DNA from: Ceriagrion tenellum
Lineage: Eukaryota; Arthropoda; Insecta; Odonata; Coenagrionidae
Length of the DNA stretch: 64,000 nt
NCBI GenBank assembly: GCA_963169105.1
Contig: OY720636.1
Span: 147,149,941 to 147,213,940 of the forward strand
Direction of reading: 5' to 3'
The notes beneath the pieces were generated by a model. The model did not search any database. It worked only from the letters and a program-made list of their open reading frames with translations, and was not told the origin of the DNA. A program made the position numbers and the translations under genes. This document shows positions 1 through 13,129 of this stretch, piece by piece (the stretch's first letter is position 1; each line of letters begins with the position of its first letter).

Positions 1-1925
1 GTATGTTACTATAAATAAATCCATTTCCATGAAGGTTGACGGGGGGACGATTGTTTCTAAGGGCTCTTTAGAAAAATGCATTGAAAATAATTAAAGCAGC
101 GTTGCAAACACAATCGTCATGTCCACGCGGTTGTGCCAAAGTGATACAGTATCGTGCGAACGATCACATATACCCCCTCTAGTGATAGTATTGCGAATTA
201 ATTCCAATAATCGCCAGCCTCGACTGTTGTCGTTGGGTGGCGCGCGATGCGAGATAACACTCCGTCCATGAGAATACTAAAAAAATATTTCATCCGTTTA
301 AATAGCGCCCTAAAGAAAAACAATTTAAAATTGATACTCGTATTTCAGGAATGGCTCTCGTCGTTGCTCTATGAAAAAGCACCGAACCCACCAAAAAACA
401 TAGGCTAAAGAGGGTCAGACCTGAAAGACACAGAAAATGGACAAAAAGCGGGCTTTCCGCGAGCATTTCCAACTTGATCTTTTGGGGTTCTCCAAATACC
501 ACGCCTTGTTCAAGAGATAGTTCAATCACCGTCTGGAAATGTTCACAGTCAAAGCTCAAGTATTCAAAACACCATAATTTTTGGATCCCCAATGACAGAC
601 TTCTACACGTTTATCTATAATCCTACTCAGGCTTTATAATCGGCCGATTAGATTTAATTTTCTCAACTTGTAAAATAGGTTATAAAAATGAACCATCAGA
701 GTCTCCCTTAAATTTTGAAGAAAATAATAGGATATTTTTATCAGCGCATGCAATAAACACTTCAAAGACATTCTTAAGAGAATTGTGTTGGACTTGAAAT
801 GCTCATTTGTCGATTGAGGAGTTGAAGCAACAGATTAGTCTGAAGACTCCAAGAATTTCAAATGCTCTACAGTAGCGCCTAATATTATGGGCGTAAACCG
901 AACACTGACGATTTCAAAAGCACTGGCTAACTTGTCGATGAGAAGTGATTAGTTATTTTTTTGTTTTATCGTAAGTTGAAGAGGTAAAATGCACACTAGT
1001 GAAAACTTGCAGAACATGATCTCTGGCCTTCGCAAAATATCGTTCGTTCCTTGCGGGTACCATTTCGCTTTTATTCCCTTTGTAACTTTATATCAACATT
1101 ATAAAAAGATGTAGTTTCCCGCTAGGTCCTTCAAAAAGTGCACTAAAGCATTAGCATTAACAACAAATAATGCTAGCCATTTAAAGAGCTGACAGAATGC
1201 TATAGGCTTGCTAATGCTAGTGGTTAGCTGTTTTTTCACCGTAAAATCTACCTTAGCATTACGATAACAACACACAGGTCAAATTAAGGTAGCCAGAAGG
1301 TTCATGATGCCAGAGGTACTCCAAAACCTTGATATCAATTTACCTGATATGCAAACATTTGAATTTGTGGAACAAAGGGCATTAAGTAAAAGCAATACCC
1401 ACTCATTCTTAACTAACGTAAAATGCTGCAATTAGGACTCAGTAGGCAACAAGTTGGCAAAATACTTAATAAACAGCCCATTAAATCGTTGGACGCTGTG
1501 AAACTATGAATCATTCCCGTATGAAAGATTATTAACTAACGTCCCGGGTTTGATAAGGTCTTATATGGTAAAAGATACCATTCTTTTAAACTAACCTATG
1601 AGTTTTAACAAATAAATTGTTTAAAAAAAAAACAATATTTTCTCAGACAATACTGACACGCAAGCGTGAAATAATTAGGTACACAGGTCATAGATTTTTC
1701 TTTGCTCCAAGCAATAAAATACTATAAAATATCCACTATCTTCAAAGGCGAAAACTCTTCTCTCAGCCATTTCCTCCCAAAACAAGGAAGGCACCTTGGA
1801 CGTACATCGAGAAGAAGTATGCCGTTTCTTAAAATGGCTTAACTAGACATTTTTAGGCTCAAAAAATAAATGACCCAAGCAACAAGACGGGAACATGGAG
1901 AGGTCATTGCAGGCACGTAGTTCTC
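1..1925. other. AT-rich non-coding stretch
   Basis: I see no recognisable coding or repeat feature. A minus-strand open frame at 290-592 has one hydrophobic segment but matches no family I know (see rejected list). The rest is AT-rich with frequent stops. Confidence 0.5.
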
Positions 1926-1929
1926 CTTC

Positions 1930-2260
1930 TCGCTTTCAAATCATTCACGCTAATTTTGCTCCTCCACAGACGCAGTCGTCATCTACACTTCACTTCACGA
2001 AACCTTAGGAAACGAAATAGCGTTCAGAGAGAACCTTTGGTAGTAACACGTTCTCCACATAGATGGCTCATCTCTCCAGCGCGACACTCGCCTCACGCAC
2101 CAAGAGTGGGTCAAGTCAAGAACTTCGCGCCTTTGCCGCCAGGCGCACGACGATCGACCAATCACAAAGGTTTTTCAAAAACTTCCCGCGCTACACGACG
2201 CTCTTAGGAAAACTGTACGAAGACTTAGCAACAATATTCTGCAACAGTACATTAACACGT
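1930..2260. other. small GC/CpG-enriched patch
   Basis: Base composition rises compared with its surroundings, with several CG dinucleotides and a CCAAT pentamer near 2158. Two overlapping plus-strand frames are open here, but neither resembles a protein family. It could be part of a promoter or simply a compositional patch. Confidence 0.25.
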
Positions 2261-2589
2261 AATCACTCCAGTTAAACTTGCGTGACTCTAGAGTCTCGGT
2301 TTGGGAGAGAAACTTAGAAACTGTGAAATTGCGTATCCTTTCGACTTCGGAAATCATAGAACCAACCACACGTGATGCCGGTGAAGTAAGTACAATCACG
2401 AACTTGATGACGAAAATTACGTCACTTTCCTCGTATTTCAAATTGTTCTTCAGGAGTACGAGCAGCCATAGACAGTAAGTATTCCTCAAGTGAAAATAAT
2501 TTCAAAAGATTCTATGTTCGAGAGAAGATTAACTATGGCATCATGGAATTAATGTAAACTGTTAATTTAGTTATTCAAAATATAGGGTT

Positions 2590-3680
2590 CAGTTGTACAG
2601 GGAGATGTGTTTGCTCTCCTCGGCCAGCCACTGGAGAAGGGGAGAATTTCTCGAAGACGCGTATACGGGTGCTTTGAGAGGGAACAGCTCATAAAAGCCC
2701 ACGTCCCATGGCACTGGATTATCTTCTCGATGGTCTTGTAGATATCGGAAGGCATGTTATCTTCCAGCCGAGGTGCCGGTCGCACGACCACAGAGAATTA
2801 CGAACTGGACGCACAATTTGTTGGGACGTCCGACAGCACAGCCACCAAAGAAGTGCTGGCAGATGTCCGGTGCTCTCGCTTCTAGAACCGGAGTAGGTAA
2901 TCTCCTCTTCCAAATAACAGCAACCAACACTACAGCGGACGATTAGGACGTATGCGATAGGCGTCGGCAATTCAAGAGGCCAGAAGACTCTGGCGAGGCG
3001 AAGGCGCGTCTCCACAAGAAGTGCTTTGAGGGTCTAGTCTTGGATATCCACGCAAAGGGGACCGTCCACTGCAACCTCCGGAACGATATTGGAAGACGTC
3101 AAACAGTGGTTTGATAATTTTCTTCCCCTCGAGATAGAGACGGAGAGGGAGGAGTGGAGAAAAGAAAGAAAAAAAGGACTAGAGAAGGGGTGCGATGACA
3201 TGAAAACAAGGAGAGGAGGAAAAAAACAAATTTTCTCCTCTCCAAGGAGTGGGTGCGTTTGGTGAGGGGCGGTGGGGTGCGGGCCTGTCCCCCCTCCCTC
3301 TTCCGCCCTCCGCGTCCAACTCTCTTCTCGACTCGAAGCGATATATAAAGAAAAGAAAAATTTACATGTGTGGTGGGGAGGGGTTAGGCCACGAGCACAT
3401 GAGTTTTCCCGGGATACCTCGTGAAGAGGAAGGGGTGGGGGGAGTTCCATATGCGCCGCCTGCCTGTACCCTTGAGGAGAGCGTCTGGGGCGCTGGGATG
3501 GAGACAATGTGCGCGCGCCATGTGGACTCTGTTTGTGTGGCGAGGATGGAGCGAGATGTGGTGGGGGGCTGCGGATTGGGATGGGGGAACGATGGACGCC
3601 TTGCTGTTTGATCGATGGGTGAGGGCTAAGAGGAGCAGGACGACGTAAGAGACGCCCCTGGATTAGCACTCGGGGGAATG
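2590..3680. other. GC-rich island, purine-rich on plus strand
   Basis: The left part (2590-3010) is mixed GC-rich and CpG-containing. From about 3130 to 3620 the plus strand becomes strongly G/A-rich, with runs of GGGG and GGAGG. Long frames are open on both strands here only because stop codons are rare in such sequence; the minus-strand frame at 3034-3690 is Pro/Ser/His-rich low complexity. It is the first of about ten similar islands in the window. Confidence 0.55.
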
Positions 3681-3699
3681 GGGAAGGCAAACAAGCAAA

Positions 3700-5190
3700 G
3701 GAGCACTGCCTGTGATCTCAAGATATCTTCTACCCTCCTCCGTTCTAAATCTTCCTTTCATCACTTCATTCCCTAACTGACGAGCACACCGATGCCCAGT
3801 CTAATGCGCGCCAATAGCGCGTTATTTCTTGAGATTTCTTTGCATTTTTGTGAGGTTCCGAAACAACTTTTACCTTGTAGAAAGAAAGAATTATGTTAAT
3901 TTTTATTATTGAATGAACCTAATAAGAGCGTCATTTTCACTTCATAGATATTCTGAAATATACATATAAAGGATATTCTATTCAGGGCTGGCTATTAGAA
4001 TACACCTTGTTTTCTCGGTCTACCAAATTCTCTAATTCCTTTTGCTTTGGACTTATGGATCAGGATAATTGGAATAAGTGATTCAACGTGACTGAGTTTA
4101 TCAACGCGGCACATACACATAAAATGTCCAACATGAATGCTCGAGTTGTTTGTTTTCCGTCAATTGAGAGAGGGACTGAAGAGGGGTTTCTCTACATTCC
4201 CTGCCCAATTCCAGGGTTAGGAAAGGTTACAGGAGGCGTGAAGGAGAAGAAGGTACAGTAAAGCCTGTCAGTCCAATGGTTATGTTATATGAAATATACT
4301 GTAATGCCAGTGATGCCGGAATGAAAGAGGGAATACCTGGAGTAGAATAACTACAGCGGTTGCATGAGCGTCGGAAAAAGCGTCGGTTTGGATATGGATT
4401 GGATAAGAACACCGGCTGTGGAAAACAAGCGTCTAGAAAATACTTCAAAAGAGCATTGGATCTTTCGTGCCATTTAAATGCGAGGGCTTTCCAAGGGTAA
4501 TGTTTAGATCAACCAATTAGTGGCAGTGAGAATAGCATTGATGGGAAGTGGGTGTTTTTGCTCCGAAATATACTGTAGCTGAATCTACACAGAAATCTTT
4601 CACAGGAGATAAAAATACTACAATATCCTTCTCGGTTCTGATACCGATACCAGAAAACATCGTAAAACTTGAACAAATGGATTCTATTCAAAGGAGGGTG
4701 CAGTAAACAAAATATTGCTGTTATTGGGATGCACTTATACAATATGACAAAGTAGATGATCTTTTTTCCATATTTAACAAAAATAACATAATTTAAATGG
4801 AATTATACGTTGCGAGTCTTCCATACGCTTTCCACACCCTTTGGACAGGTAACAAGCGATCACATAAGTCGTTAGGAGTTGGATTTGATGACAATATCCA
4901 TTCAACCCATAAACTCCGGTTCACTTTCGTGTAACCTCCTGAGAGACGCAGACGGATCCTATACTAATTGCTTTGAAAAAATTATGTACAAGGAAAATAG
5001 CAAATGGCCAATAATTATACAAGCGAAAAACAAAACTGATTTCAGATGTTCACATTAGCGCCAATTTCAGTCAAAGAGATTGCTCCTGGAATTAATTTTT
5101 GAGAACGTTTCACGGTAAAGCAATAAACACCTACTGATTCACAAGAGAAGAATTAATTGCTTCCAGGACTACATTGATTTAAAATTTTAG
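3700..5190. other. AT-rich non-coding stretch
   Basis: No gene, transposon end or tandem repeat was recognised. Minus-strand frames at 4227-4448 and 4509-4742 are short and without family resemblance. Confidence 0.45.
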
Positions 5191-5195
5191 GAACT

Positions 5196-5228
5196 TAAAA
5201 CTATCTTCTGGAATAAATATATTAGTCA
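5196..5228 (+). repeat. short dispersed repeat, copy 1
   Basis: The core TCTTCTGGAATAAA followed by ATTAGTCAAT occurs here and again near 6968, at the same spacing and on the same strand. This suggests two remnants of one dispersed repeat. No ends could be defined. Confidence 0.4.
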
Positions 5229-6950
5229 ATTTAGAAAATTTTATTATGCAAGTTTATCAAGAACCTGGATCTGTCGCATTTCGAATAACTGACTAAGCAT
5301 CCAGCGCCATGGGCTCACAACGAGACATCCGTCAAGTGTCAATGCTCCTAAATTTATAAAATCTACTTGTACCTCATTTTATGACGTCTGGTTAACTTAA
5401 ACTGTCAGATGAAGTCGTATTTACGTTCGTGCGAGCTCGGGTACGTGAAGATTTTTCCCGGTCGGTCAGCAAACGTGGGCACCATCGCTGGAAGGGCGCG
5501 TTCAAACCTGATAATAGGGCGATGAAATGTTGAAGCAGAGCCTTGGCATATAGAAGTGGAAAGTAGCACCTTTGCATGAATTATTACTGCAATCCCATAA
5601 ATATAGAGTACGATAATATATTTATTTAAAATCTAAAGTGACTACGAAAGTTAAAACCAAACAACTTTCATGATTTTATTCCATTTATATTTCATAAAAT
5701 GTGGGCATGTTTTATCTACGAAGGGAAATAACAAATCATAACGATATTAATGAGATTTCTAGCAGATAAGATCGCATTCCTGAGAAATAAGATAATAATT
5801 TTTCTAAACATTTCCCAATTTATCAATCGTCAATTATTGAAAATATCTTATAATCAAGGATTCAATGGAAAAATTCGTGAGGTAATCCATAAATACATAC
5901 ATACACCTCATTCGCCTCGCTTACTTGAAAAGCAATTGCTGAATTTTTCTATCCCTTTTTCCCAAAATTTCCGCATCAATCAAAAAGAAATCGGATCCCC
6001 TAATTCCTGTCACCTACATGAGTTGGAATTCATACGTGCAAAAGCGCCGGGACGGAAACAAATGCTACTAACCGACCGCATCATCATCATCACCGATCTG
6101 CTGGTGAAGGACACGGACATTAGATGGGCAATCGCAACGCGACCGCTCTTAACGAATTCTGATCACATAAGAATTAAGTCATCCGCTCTGCATCGTTATG
6201 CAAAACAGAGGAAGGGCGCGGAGGGAAATCACGTGAGAAATTCAACACGAGGTTCGTTGACGAAGATGAGTGACGAATAAGAAATGAGCGAAGAGATGCG
6301 AGGCGCTGGTTGGAGGAGGAGGAGGTGGGACTGGGCAGGTGGAGAAAGAGGCTGTCTGTTTAATGACGGGAAGCGGGGAATGGGGAAGAGACCACGTGGA
6401 GATGAAAGGATTAGCAATCGGACAGGGAGGGGTTTGTGAAAAAGCGTTTGAGTGCGAATTAGCTCACTCTACATTCATAAACGACTCCACGTGTGAGGAA
6501 TGGATTCGGGGCGAAAACAGAATACGATTGCAAATAGGAAAGTTATTTATATTATGATTAACGTACATAATTTGTAACTTGACCCTCGACAGGTACAAAG
6601 CATACCCTAACCAAGAAATATGTCTCTAATTACCAGTTTCATGAGGCACGAAGCCAGATTTAACTTTTACCGATATGCGATTGCGATACTGAATAATAGA
6701 GAGTCATAATTGTTTGCCAAAGTAAACGGCAAAACTACAACAATGATGGGAAACAAGCAAGGCCGTGATCGAAGGTAGGAGGGAAAGTTAATTTCTGGGT
6801 ACGAAAGGGCCGAGAGTAGTAAAGGAATAAAGACATCGGTTTGTGGCGGATAGTTCGCAGAAAAAGGTCGGTATATAGGCACTTAAGTTATAGCTTACGT
6901 AAAAGGAAATGCAGCATTCAGACATCCACAAATGTGTCTGTTACAATTTA
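5229..6950. other. unassigned stretch with a small GA-rich patch
   Basis: It is mostly AT-rich. A purine-rich patch lies at about 6200-6440 (GGAGGAGGAGG and similar) and resembles a smaller version of the islands elsewhere. The 176-codon plus frame at 5750-6280 has no recognisable domain and crosses the compositional boundary, so I do not call it a gene. Confidence 0.4.
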
Positions 6951-6956
6951 CTCTGA

Positions 6957-6993
6957 TTAAAACAATCTTCTGGAATAAACAGATTAGTCAATA
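6957..6993 (+). repeat. short dispersed repeat, copy 2
   Basis: Second copy of the TCTTCTGGAATAAA...ATTAGTCAAT motif found near 5203. The two copies differ at a few positions. Confidence 0.4.
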
Positions 6994-7214
6994 GTTATTA
7001 TTACTAGACTCTATTGAAGGTAACATAATGCTTTTTTTATTTACGGAAGCCATCGCCTTGGTCCTGTTTGACGAGTCTCTTCGTTGAAATATTTTCCTAC
7101 TTCGACCTATAAGGTCGATCAATCACATCCCATCCAAACCCATCAATCTTTCCTAAGTGACCAAAGTACAGACAATAGAGGTAGGAATATATAAAGTTGT
7201 AGGCTATTGCAGAA

Positions 7215-7290
7215 AATTACATCTACTTATATCAATGTATTACCCTGCAAGCCACCACAAGGTTGTTTCGCAGGTGCGAGCGATTGGATA
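7215..7290 (-). mobile_element. LINE 3' tail (CR1/L2-like family)
   Basis: On the minus strand this reads as the 3' end of the LINE family seen at 10.7-11.5 kb. The diagnostic words are ACCTTGTGGTGGCTTGCAGG followed by GGTAATAC and a short GTAGATGTA tail. In the better 3' end near 11495 the order is CTTTGGGTGGCTTGCAGGGTATGACGTAGATG. Only the last ~75 bp are recognisable; beyond them the sequence passes straight into a GC-rich island. Confidence 0.6.
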
Positions 7291-7299
7291 AGTCGTAGA

Positions 7300-7830
7300 T
7301 AATTGAATTTCAACCAGGAATTCGGAAAGAAGGAGTCCGAGTCGAGCAAATAGACGGAGAAATTCATTGCGGCGAAGAATTGCACAAAGTGATGAAGATC
7401 CCTCACTGCCGCAGATGGGGGAGGAGGGGGAGTGGCTGAGGCAGGAGTCTCGGAATCTCATTGTCAAGGGTGGTTGGTGCGGTGGGTGCAGAGTTGGAGG
7501 GTGAGGGTGTCTCATGGGGGGGTGACACCATCCTAGCCTGTCCTTGGGGCTCGAAGAGGGGCCCACGTAGGGCGGCGAAGGGGCTGGAATAGGGCAGGGT
7601 GGGTGGATGGGGATGTTAGGGTGGCGCGGAGATTTCAACGCGCGCGTCATGTGCTTCGACTTGTTTTCCTCGGCAAGCAGAGCGTCTTCCGCGGTGAAGA
7701 AGCGATGGTGGGTGGGGGTGGAGGCGCGGAAAAAGAGAAGATGAGCATGGGAGGGAGGGATAGGGGGTGTCTCGGCCCCAACAGATAAAAAGGGATGTAA
7801 AAGTGTGCGTGTGACGGGGGGAAATCGTAA
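7300..7830. other. GC-rich island, G-rich on plus strand
   Basis: The plus strand carries repeated GGGG and GGTGGG runs (7410-7590 and 7700-7770) with CG dinucleotides. The minus frame at 7240-7929 is open over 229 codons, but its Pro/His/Ser-rich product looks like translated low complexity. It directly abuts the LINE tail at 7215-7290. Confidence 0.5.
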
Positions 7831-7839
7831 ATTCGTGAA

Positions 7840-9685
7840 TCCTAGCCTGGAAGGTATGGAAAACAAGGATTTTTTTTCCTTTTTTTCTTTTGAAGAAGAA
7901 TACGACATCCCTTCATGTTTTATGTACACACTGAAGAAGAGGTTCGCATATTGAATGTTTTACATACATACAGTGAGGAGAGAGTGACGAGATGCTGTTG
8001 GGGTCATTTGAATGTCTCACTGCGGAGATATGCGCATACAAAAACTTCGTCTGCTACCGCAGCAAGTGAATATTTTTCACCCCTTTTTCCGAATAACTTT
8101 ATGGTGAAAATAATGGCGACACAGTGAATACATATCATCGAAAGCATGAGGTGCAAGAGAAAGCCCTTTCCATGTGATAGAAGGGTTTCACAATCACGAT
8201 AAAATCCACTTCCCCCACGGTCTTCCTTCAAACAAGTTGCTTGAGAATTTCTAAGTAGTATTTACAGCAATAAAACTAAGACTGACCATAACAATCACCC
8301 CTATTAAATAAAACAGCAAAAAGACGTATTACGAACTTCTTTGGTTATCCTTCATAGCAGTTATTACACGAAGAACCCAATCAAATAGGGCCTTTCCAAT
8401 ATCACGGGTGAGACAGCAGGATCCTGTTTATAGTTACTCTATCGTATATATCTTTATTATTTCAAATTTTACTTACTCATAAGTCATATCAATTAAATTA
8501 TTAACAACCCCGTATTTATTAGTCCAACTCACATTTGAATGATGGTTAGCATAGTTTTTATGAGACAAAAATTATATCACCGGTTGGCCAACAAAACAAT
8601 CTTCTTTTGGAGGTTGTGTTCTTATTTTTAAGAAATCCGTGAAATGTATTTAACAATTGTAATATTGTTTATATATTTTATGAAATAAGATTTCCTTAAT
8701 GCTAACATAATGTAATGAAAAGCCAAACATTGTATGTCAAACATTGGAACATGGAAAATGGAAAATGGGCTCAGGAGATCGGAAATCTTGAAAGAAAAAG
8801 AAGTCTTTCGAATTCATGGATTTTAATAAAAAATTAAATTTAGATTGATATTTGCAAACAAAAACTGTTTGGGGTATTCAAATGGCCAAAGCAATATTAC
8901 TCGACTAAAGTTTACAATATTTTAAACTTTTGATTTCACTGATGGATTCTCAATTTCAAACAAGGTTTTAATTTGGGGATCTTCATTTCTCTTTGCTCTC
9001 ATCTTTCTCTGACGCTCCGAGGCTCGTCTCCCATTTTTAGTATTTTTAAATAGATTATACGCCATTGCTCCCAGTTCCTTCAGACAAATATCATATGCAT
9101 TGTAAAATCTTGAATGACAAAAATAATGTCTCGTGCTCCTCTGCGCTCTTTCGGCCGGCGCCCATGAGACGAGTGCTGCACGCCTGATACGGAGTAAGCC
9201 CGTGCCTCACACTCTATTGGTGATTTGCACAGTAGTTCATCAATGTAGATGAAACTATTATTCACTTGAATTTAACTATTTCTCTGGGAAATTATCGACA
9301 TAAATTTTCAATTTATAGAAAACCTACACAACCCGATATTGTCATAATTGCCAATTCAAGACCTTGCGAATGACAACAATTGGCAGCCTTCCATACTTCG
9401 ATTCACCTGCTACCAAATGCACCACTTCACAAGGCTTAACATGATAATGAAAAGAGAATAATTAACCCTATAGCCTGGGCGAAAGGTCATTCACCAGAGG
9501 TAATATAAAAGCTACAAAGAAATACTTTGTAAATCTCATATATTCTGGTGCTAATTGTAAAACATGGTGCTCTTAGAGGTACTTAGGCAACGTGATCAAA
9601 TTTATTGCTATGGAATTCCCTATATTCGATTTTTTTTGCCTTTAAAAAGTCGCCCAATACTCTAATAAATATGTTGGTTTATTGT
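7840..9685. other. AT-rich non-coding stretch
   Basis: No supported feature. A small CG-containing patch lies around 9130-9200, too short to classify. Confidence 0.4.
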
Positions 9686-9689
9686 AAAG

Positions 9690-9960
9690 TTAAGATGAAT
9701 GTTTTTTACAGAAGTAGTATTTATGAACTCATGTGTAATGATTGCGAGGAAGCCTATGCGGGACAGACATCGAGTGCTTTTAAGAACAGTCATGACGAAA
9801 AGTGCAACTTTGCCAAACATCTTTTAACCTGAAACCACAATGGTAATTTTAAGGTATATATACTGCACTCGAAAGATATCAAACGTGTGCTAAAATGCTT
9901 TATAACAGCTCAGAATTTTAAAATGATGTCGTGACCCCGATTATAATCTTTTCAATGTAT
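9690..9960 (+). pseudogene. Penelope-like element fragment, GIY-YIG endonuclease region
   Basis: The plus-strand translation has SIYELMCNDCEEAYAGQTS followed by FAKHLL, a stop, then NHNG and VYILHS. This is the order found in Penelope-like retroelement endonucleases of the GIY-YIG superfamily: a [GS]xYxLxCxxC start, a YxGQT block, then a [FL]AxHLL...NH stretch, then xILH. The GIY-YIG nuclease nicks target DNA for element insertion. The reverse transcriptase that should lie upstream is absent, and an in-frame stop at about 9830 interrupts the domain. The GIY-YIG tyrosines are partly altered (first block SIY, second YAG). It is a dead 5'-truncated copy. The family call is confident at clade level only. 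Confidence 0.65.
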
Positions 9961-10373
9961 GTTTACTTCCCACCAATTCCCCTATCTTATCCGACGTTGT
10001 CAAGCAAGGTGCACACAAATATTATTTCCTTTCATATTTATTACAAAAATGCAGACCTAAATAGAATTCAGCTTCCAACTCTAATGTTGTGAAAATGTAT
10101 GTGTGCTCGCAAAAGGCCCAAGTGGTCTCTTCGTTGGTCTGAAGATTTTTTTCACAAGCAATACCGGATCTTATTGGCAAGTTTTAGAACATATTTGATG
10201 ATTTCATAACCTTATAAAATCTTAATAATAGCATCGTTATGATTAACAATGATTCCACTGCATCTAATTCGAGCATTAAGGAGAGTTCTTCTTGAAATTT
10301 AACCTTTCTGTTTTCACTTGTTTAACAATCATTTTAAATGTAACCATTGGAATTGTCTTTCTATACAGAATTT

Positions 10374-10408
10374 AATGCTCACTAGCAGTTATCCTGCTAG
10401 TGAGCATT
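10374..10408. repeat. perfect 15-bp inverted repeat (hairpin)
   Basis: Arms AATGCTCACTAGCAG (10374-10388) and its exact complement (10394-10408) are separated by TTATC. There is no T-tract or nearby gene, so it is not a terminator-like structure. Confidence 0.75.
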
Positions 10409-10714
10409 TGGAGTAAAGGAGTCATTTGAAGGACGATCATAAAGTTATTTTCAAATAATGGGTCACCATTCCCATATTATTACTCTCCGAAAAATCTTCA
10501 TAATTGCAATATGCAATTCCATTAATGGTGATGGCAAATATATTATAACGTTCAGAATTTCTCATTTGCAGAAATATTTTTGTATCCAACGACTATTAAT
10601 GGCATGCAGGATGATTGACGGCAATAATAATGGTCAAATATTAAACCGAAACATTTCTCCGTTACATACCGTTAAGAGACAATGGAAGTTATATAGGGTT
10701 GTCTCAATTTTCAC

Positions 10715-11525
10715 GGTAACTGGGAGAGGTTTGCTGAAAATTGCCAGAAGAAAAGGACTTCATGGGCATTCAGCAAGTACACTGAAGCGTTGTTATTTTT
10801 CAATCGTTAGGCCTCATCTGGAATATGCTGTTAGTGTATGGGATCCATACGAAACGGGGTTGATATCAGAGTTAGATCGCGTACAGCGAAGAGGAGCTAG
10901 GTTTGTGAAACGATGCTACGATAAGTTGGCTAGTGTGTCTGGACTGTTAGAAGAATTAGGATGGGAATCGCTATCACAGCGTAGATTGAATTATAGGTTT
11001 AACCTCCTAAATAAATTTCAGGAAAATCACTTTACTAACGACGTAAAAAATATACTATTAACCCCTTCGTACTACGGCAGATTAGATCGCGCCAATAAAA
11101 TTAGAGAGCTAGATTGTAGAACCGATAGGTATAAAATGTCATTTTTTCCGCGTACCATTCGGGACCATAACAGCTGTGATCGTCGTCATGAATAGTTCGA
11201 GTATGGACATAGGCAGGCAGTAAATCTTTCTCATTATATATTCTGCTCTCTTATTTAGGCATGATGTAAATATTGGTGTTCTTTTTTATGCATGATATTT
11301 TGAATCTGTAGTAGTAGTCTTTGTATCCCTTGCATGTTGGAACGATTGAAGATTGAATGTTTCTTGGGTATTAGATTTTTAATTGGCGCTTTGCATGTGT
11401 GGTGCGCGGGTTTTAGTGTAATGTCGGTGTTCTACCCTATCATTCATGCATGCCTGGTGCGAAAGCACCCCCTGCCACACAACCTTTGGGTGGCTTGCAG
11501 GGTATGACGTAGATGTAGATGTAGA
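10715..11525 (+). pseudogene. 5'-truncated LINE (CR1/L2-like), C-terminal ORF2 end and 3' UTR
   Basis: This is the C-terminal end of a non-LTR retrotransposon ORF2. Visible blocks are RPHLEYAVSVWDPYE (about 10810), LDRVQRRGARFVKRCY (about 10876), LLEELGWESLSQRRL, then a tail with NKIREL and FFPRTIRDHN ending at a stop near 11193. LEYxxxVWDPY and VQRRxARFV are standard for the region after the RT in CR1/L2/Jockey-type LINEs. A ~330-bp 3' UTR follows and ends in GTAGATGTAGATGTAG at 11508-11525, the kind of short simple-repeat tail such LINEs use to prime. RT and endonuclease are missing, as expected for 5' truncation. The open frame extends upstream to 10458 without homology. A second, longer member lies on the minus strand at 46.5-48.7 kb. 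Confidence 0.8.
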
Positions 11526-13120
11526 AGCGTCAAAACTGCATGTCATTGGTTCGATTCTCAGCCTATAAAACTGTTTTATCCCTGGTAAATTACAAACATT
11601 GAAATGAGACAGAAGTATCATATTAATTATTAGGAATTCATTTTATCATGGAAAAGTTAGAACATCATGCTCAGGAGTAGACATTAACTATTAAAGATCC
11701 AATTTAAAAATAATAACAACCGGATTTTGACCGCAAATTGAGAGTAATATTTTTCTATGATTTCAGTGACTAAAGATAACTGCAATAACTTTCTATGATA
11801 ACTGCAATAAATTAAACTCTCCACATTCCTTTTGCACTAGTTTCAGGAAAAATTGAGTCAAGTATATGGTGATTAAAAAACAGTGCATTAGCTCTATTTA
11901 ATCGAATATCATCCCTCAGTATTCTAATAAATTGATAAAAAAGCGTACTTTCCAGTGACAGCAGCACGTAAATATGTTTAGAGGCTAAGTCATCGAATCA
12001 TGATACCGAAGTAAGCTCTCAGGGTTAATCATTTATACATGGCTCATAGATTCCGAATTCAGTCTCTTATACACACACCTACCTATTACGACCGCACTAT
12101 TACCTATTACGGGCCGCGTAGGTAACCAGACAACCAATTAGTAAAAATTCAGAATTTAAATATTCTAACGCTTAAGTGTGGATAATGGCATAATCAAGAA
12201 TGAGGAATGAAATTTAACCGCCGGCAAACCACTGGTCTCTATTCATTATCATGAGAGCCATAAAAAACGAGTGGTAAATTGCATATGATACTCGCTTGAT
12301 ATTTCAAATATTATCTAAAATTGGATCATATTGCAACATATATTCAGAGAGAAATAACAACACGCTCATATGATTTGATAATATCAGTAACCATTTGTAC
12401 TGCGACTGTTATCCGGTTTACAACTCTTTTTTACCATTCTACTTACACACAGCCTTTCCCGAATCCTACGACGCTGTGAGTACATAAAGGTCTCTTCCGT
12501 ATTAAAATATTTTACAGTTACTATTTAACGCACCACATTCATATATTCTCAGCAATTTCAGAATTTCTATCCATAACGGTAAGTTCTTTATAAATTCTGA
12601 TTTAAATAACTATTGAAAAAAGTGTTAGTCACCCCGTGTTTCTCACCTAATTAACGGAATAAACGAAGCCAACAGTGCAATGAATGTGTCACAATTAGTA
12701 GAAAAACCAACTTTATAATGATTTATTCAAATGCACTTACACAAAGAAAAGAACAGTAATGACTATGGCTGACTTATAAAATTTTATTTGACACTTAACA
12801 CCAATGTTTTGACGTTACATCCAAGCTGACTCAGAAGACGAATGCCAAAAAGGCATCTCCCGCAATCATGAAATAAAATTTGAACTAAGAGTCGGCGAGA
12901 GCTTTATTTACAGGAATAGCAATAAAGTACCGAATTAAATATTTTGTGCAATGATTTTCAAATAGTTGAATTTATTTAACATTTATCGTGAAAATACATA
13001 AAATCACCATGAAAACCAAAAGCAAACTAAAATATTGAAAATGCAAAAGATGAAAGAAATGAGTTCGTATTTGGATAATAAGCCGAGAAACAAACTACTG
13101 GAAAGAAAAAAAGAACAATT
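11526..13120. other. AT-rich non-coding stretch
   Basis: Immediately after the LINE tail, around 11549, there is a GGTTCGATTCTC box that resembles an RNA polymerase III B box, but no matching A box or SINE body could be read. The rest has no recognisable feature. Confidence 0.35.
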
Positions 13121-13129
13121 TCTAAGGCG

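Noticed and set aside
290..592. Minus-strand frame with one hydrophobic segment (possible membrane protein end)
   Set aside because: A single hydrophobic stretch is common by chance; the sequence does not fit ionotropic, odorant or gustatory receptor ends I know, and no acceptor site was convincing.
3034..3690. 218-codon minus-strand open frame
   Set aside because: It covers a purine-skewed island where stops are rare; the product is Pro/Ser/His-rich low complexity with no domain, and overlapping frames on the other strand are equally open.
5750..6280. 176-codon plus-strand open frame
   Set aside because: No recognisable domain, crosses from AT-rich to GA-rich composition, and has no splice or promoter context.
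11549..11560. B-box-like GGTTCGATTCTC after the LINE tail
   Set aside because: No A box, tRNA fold or SINE body was found with it.
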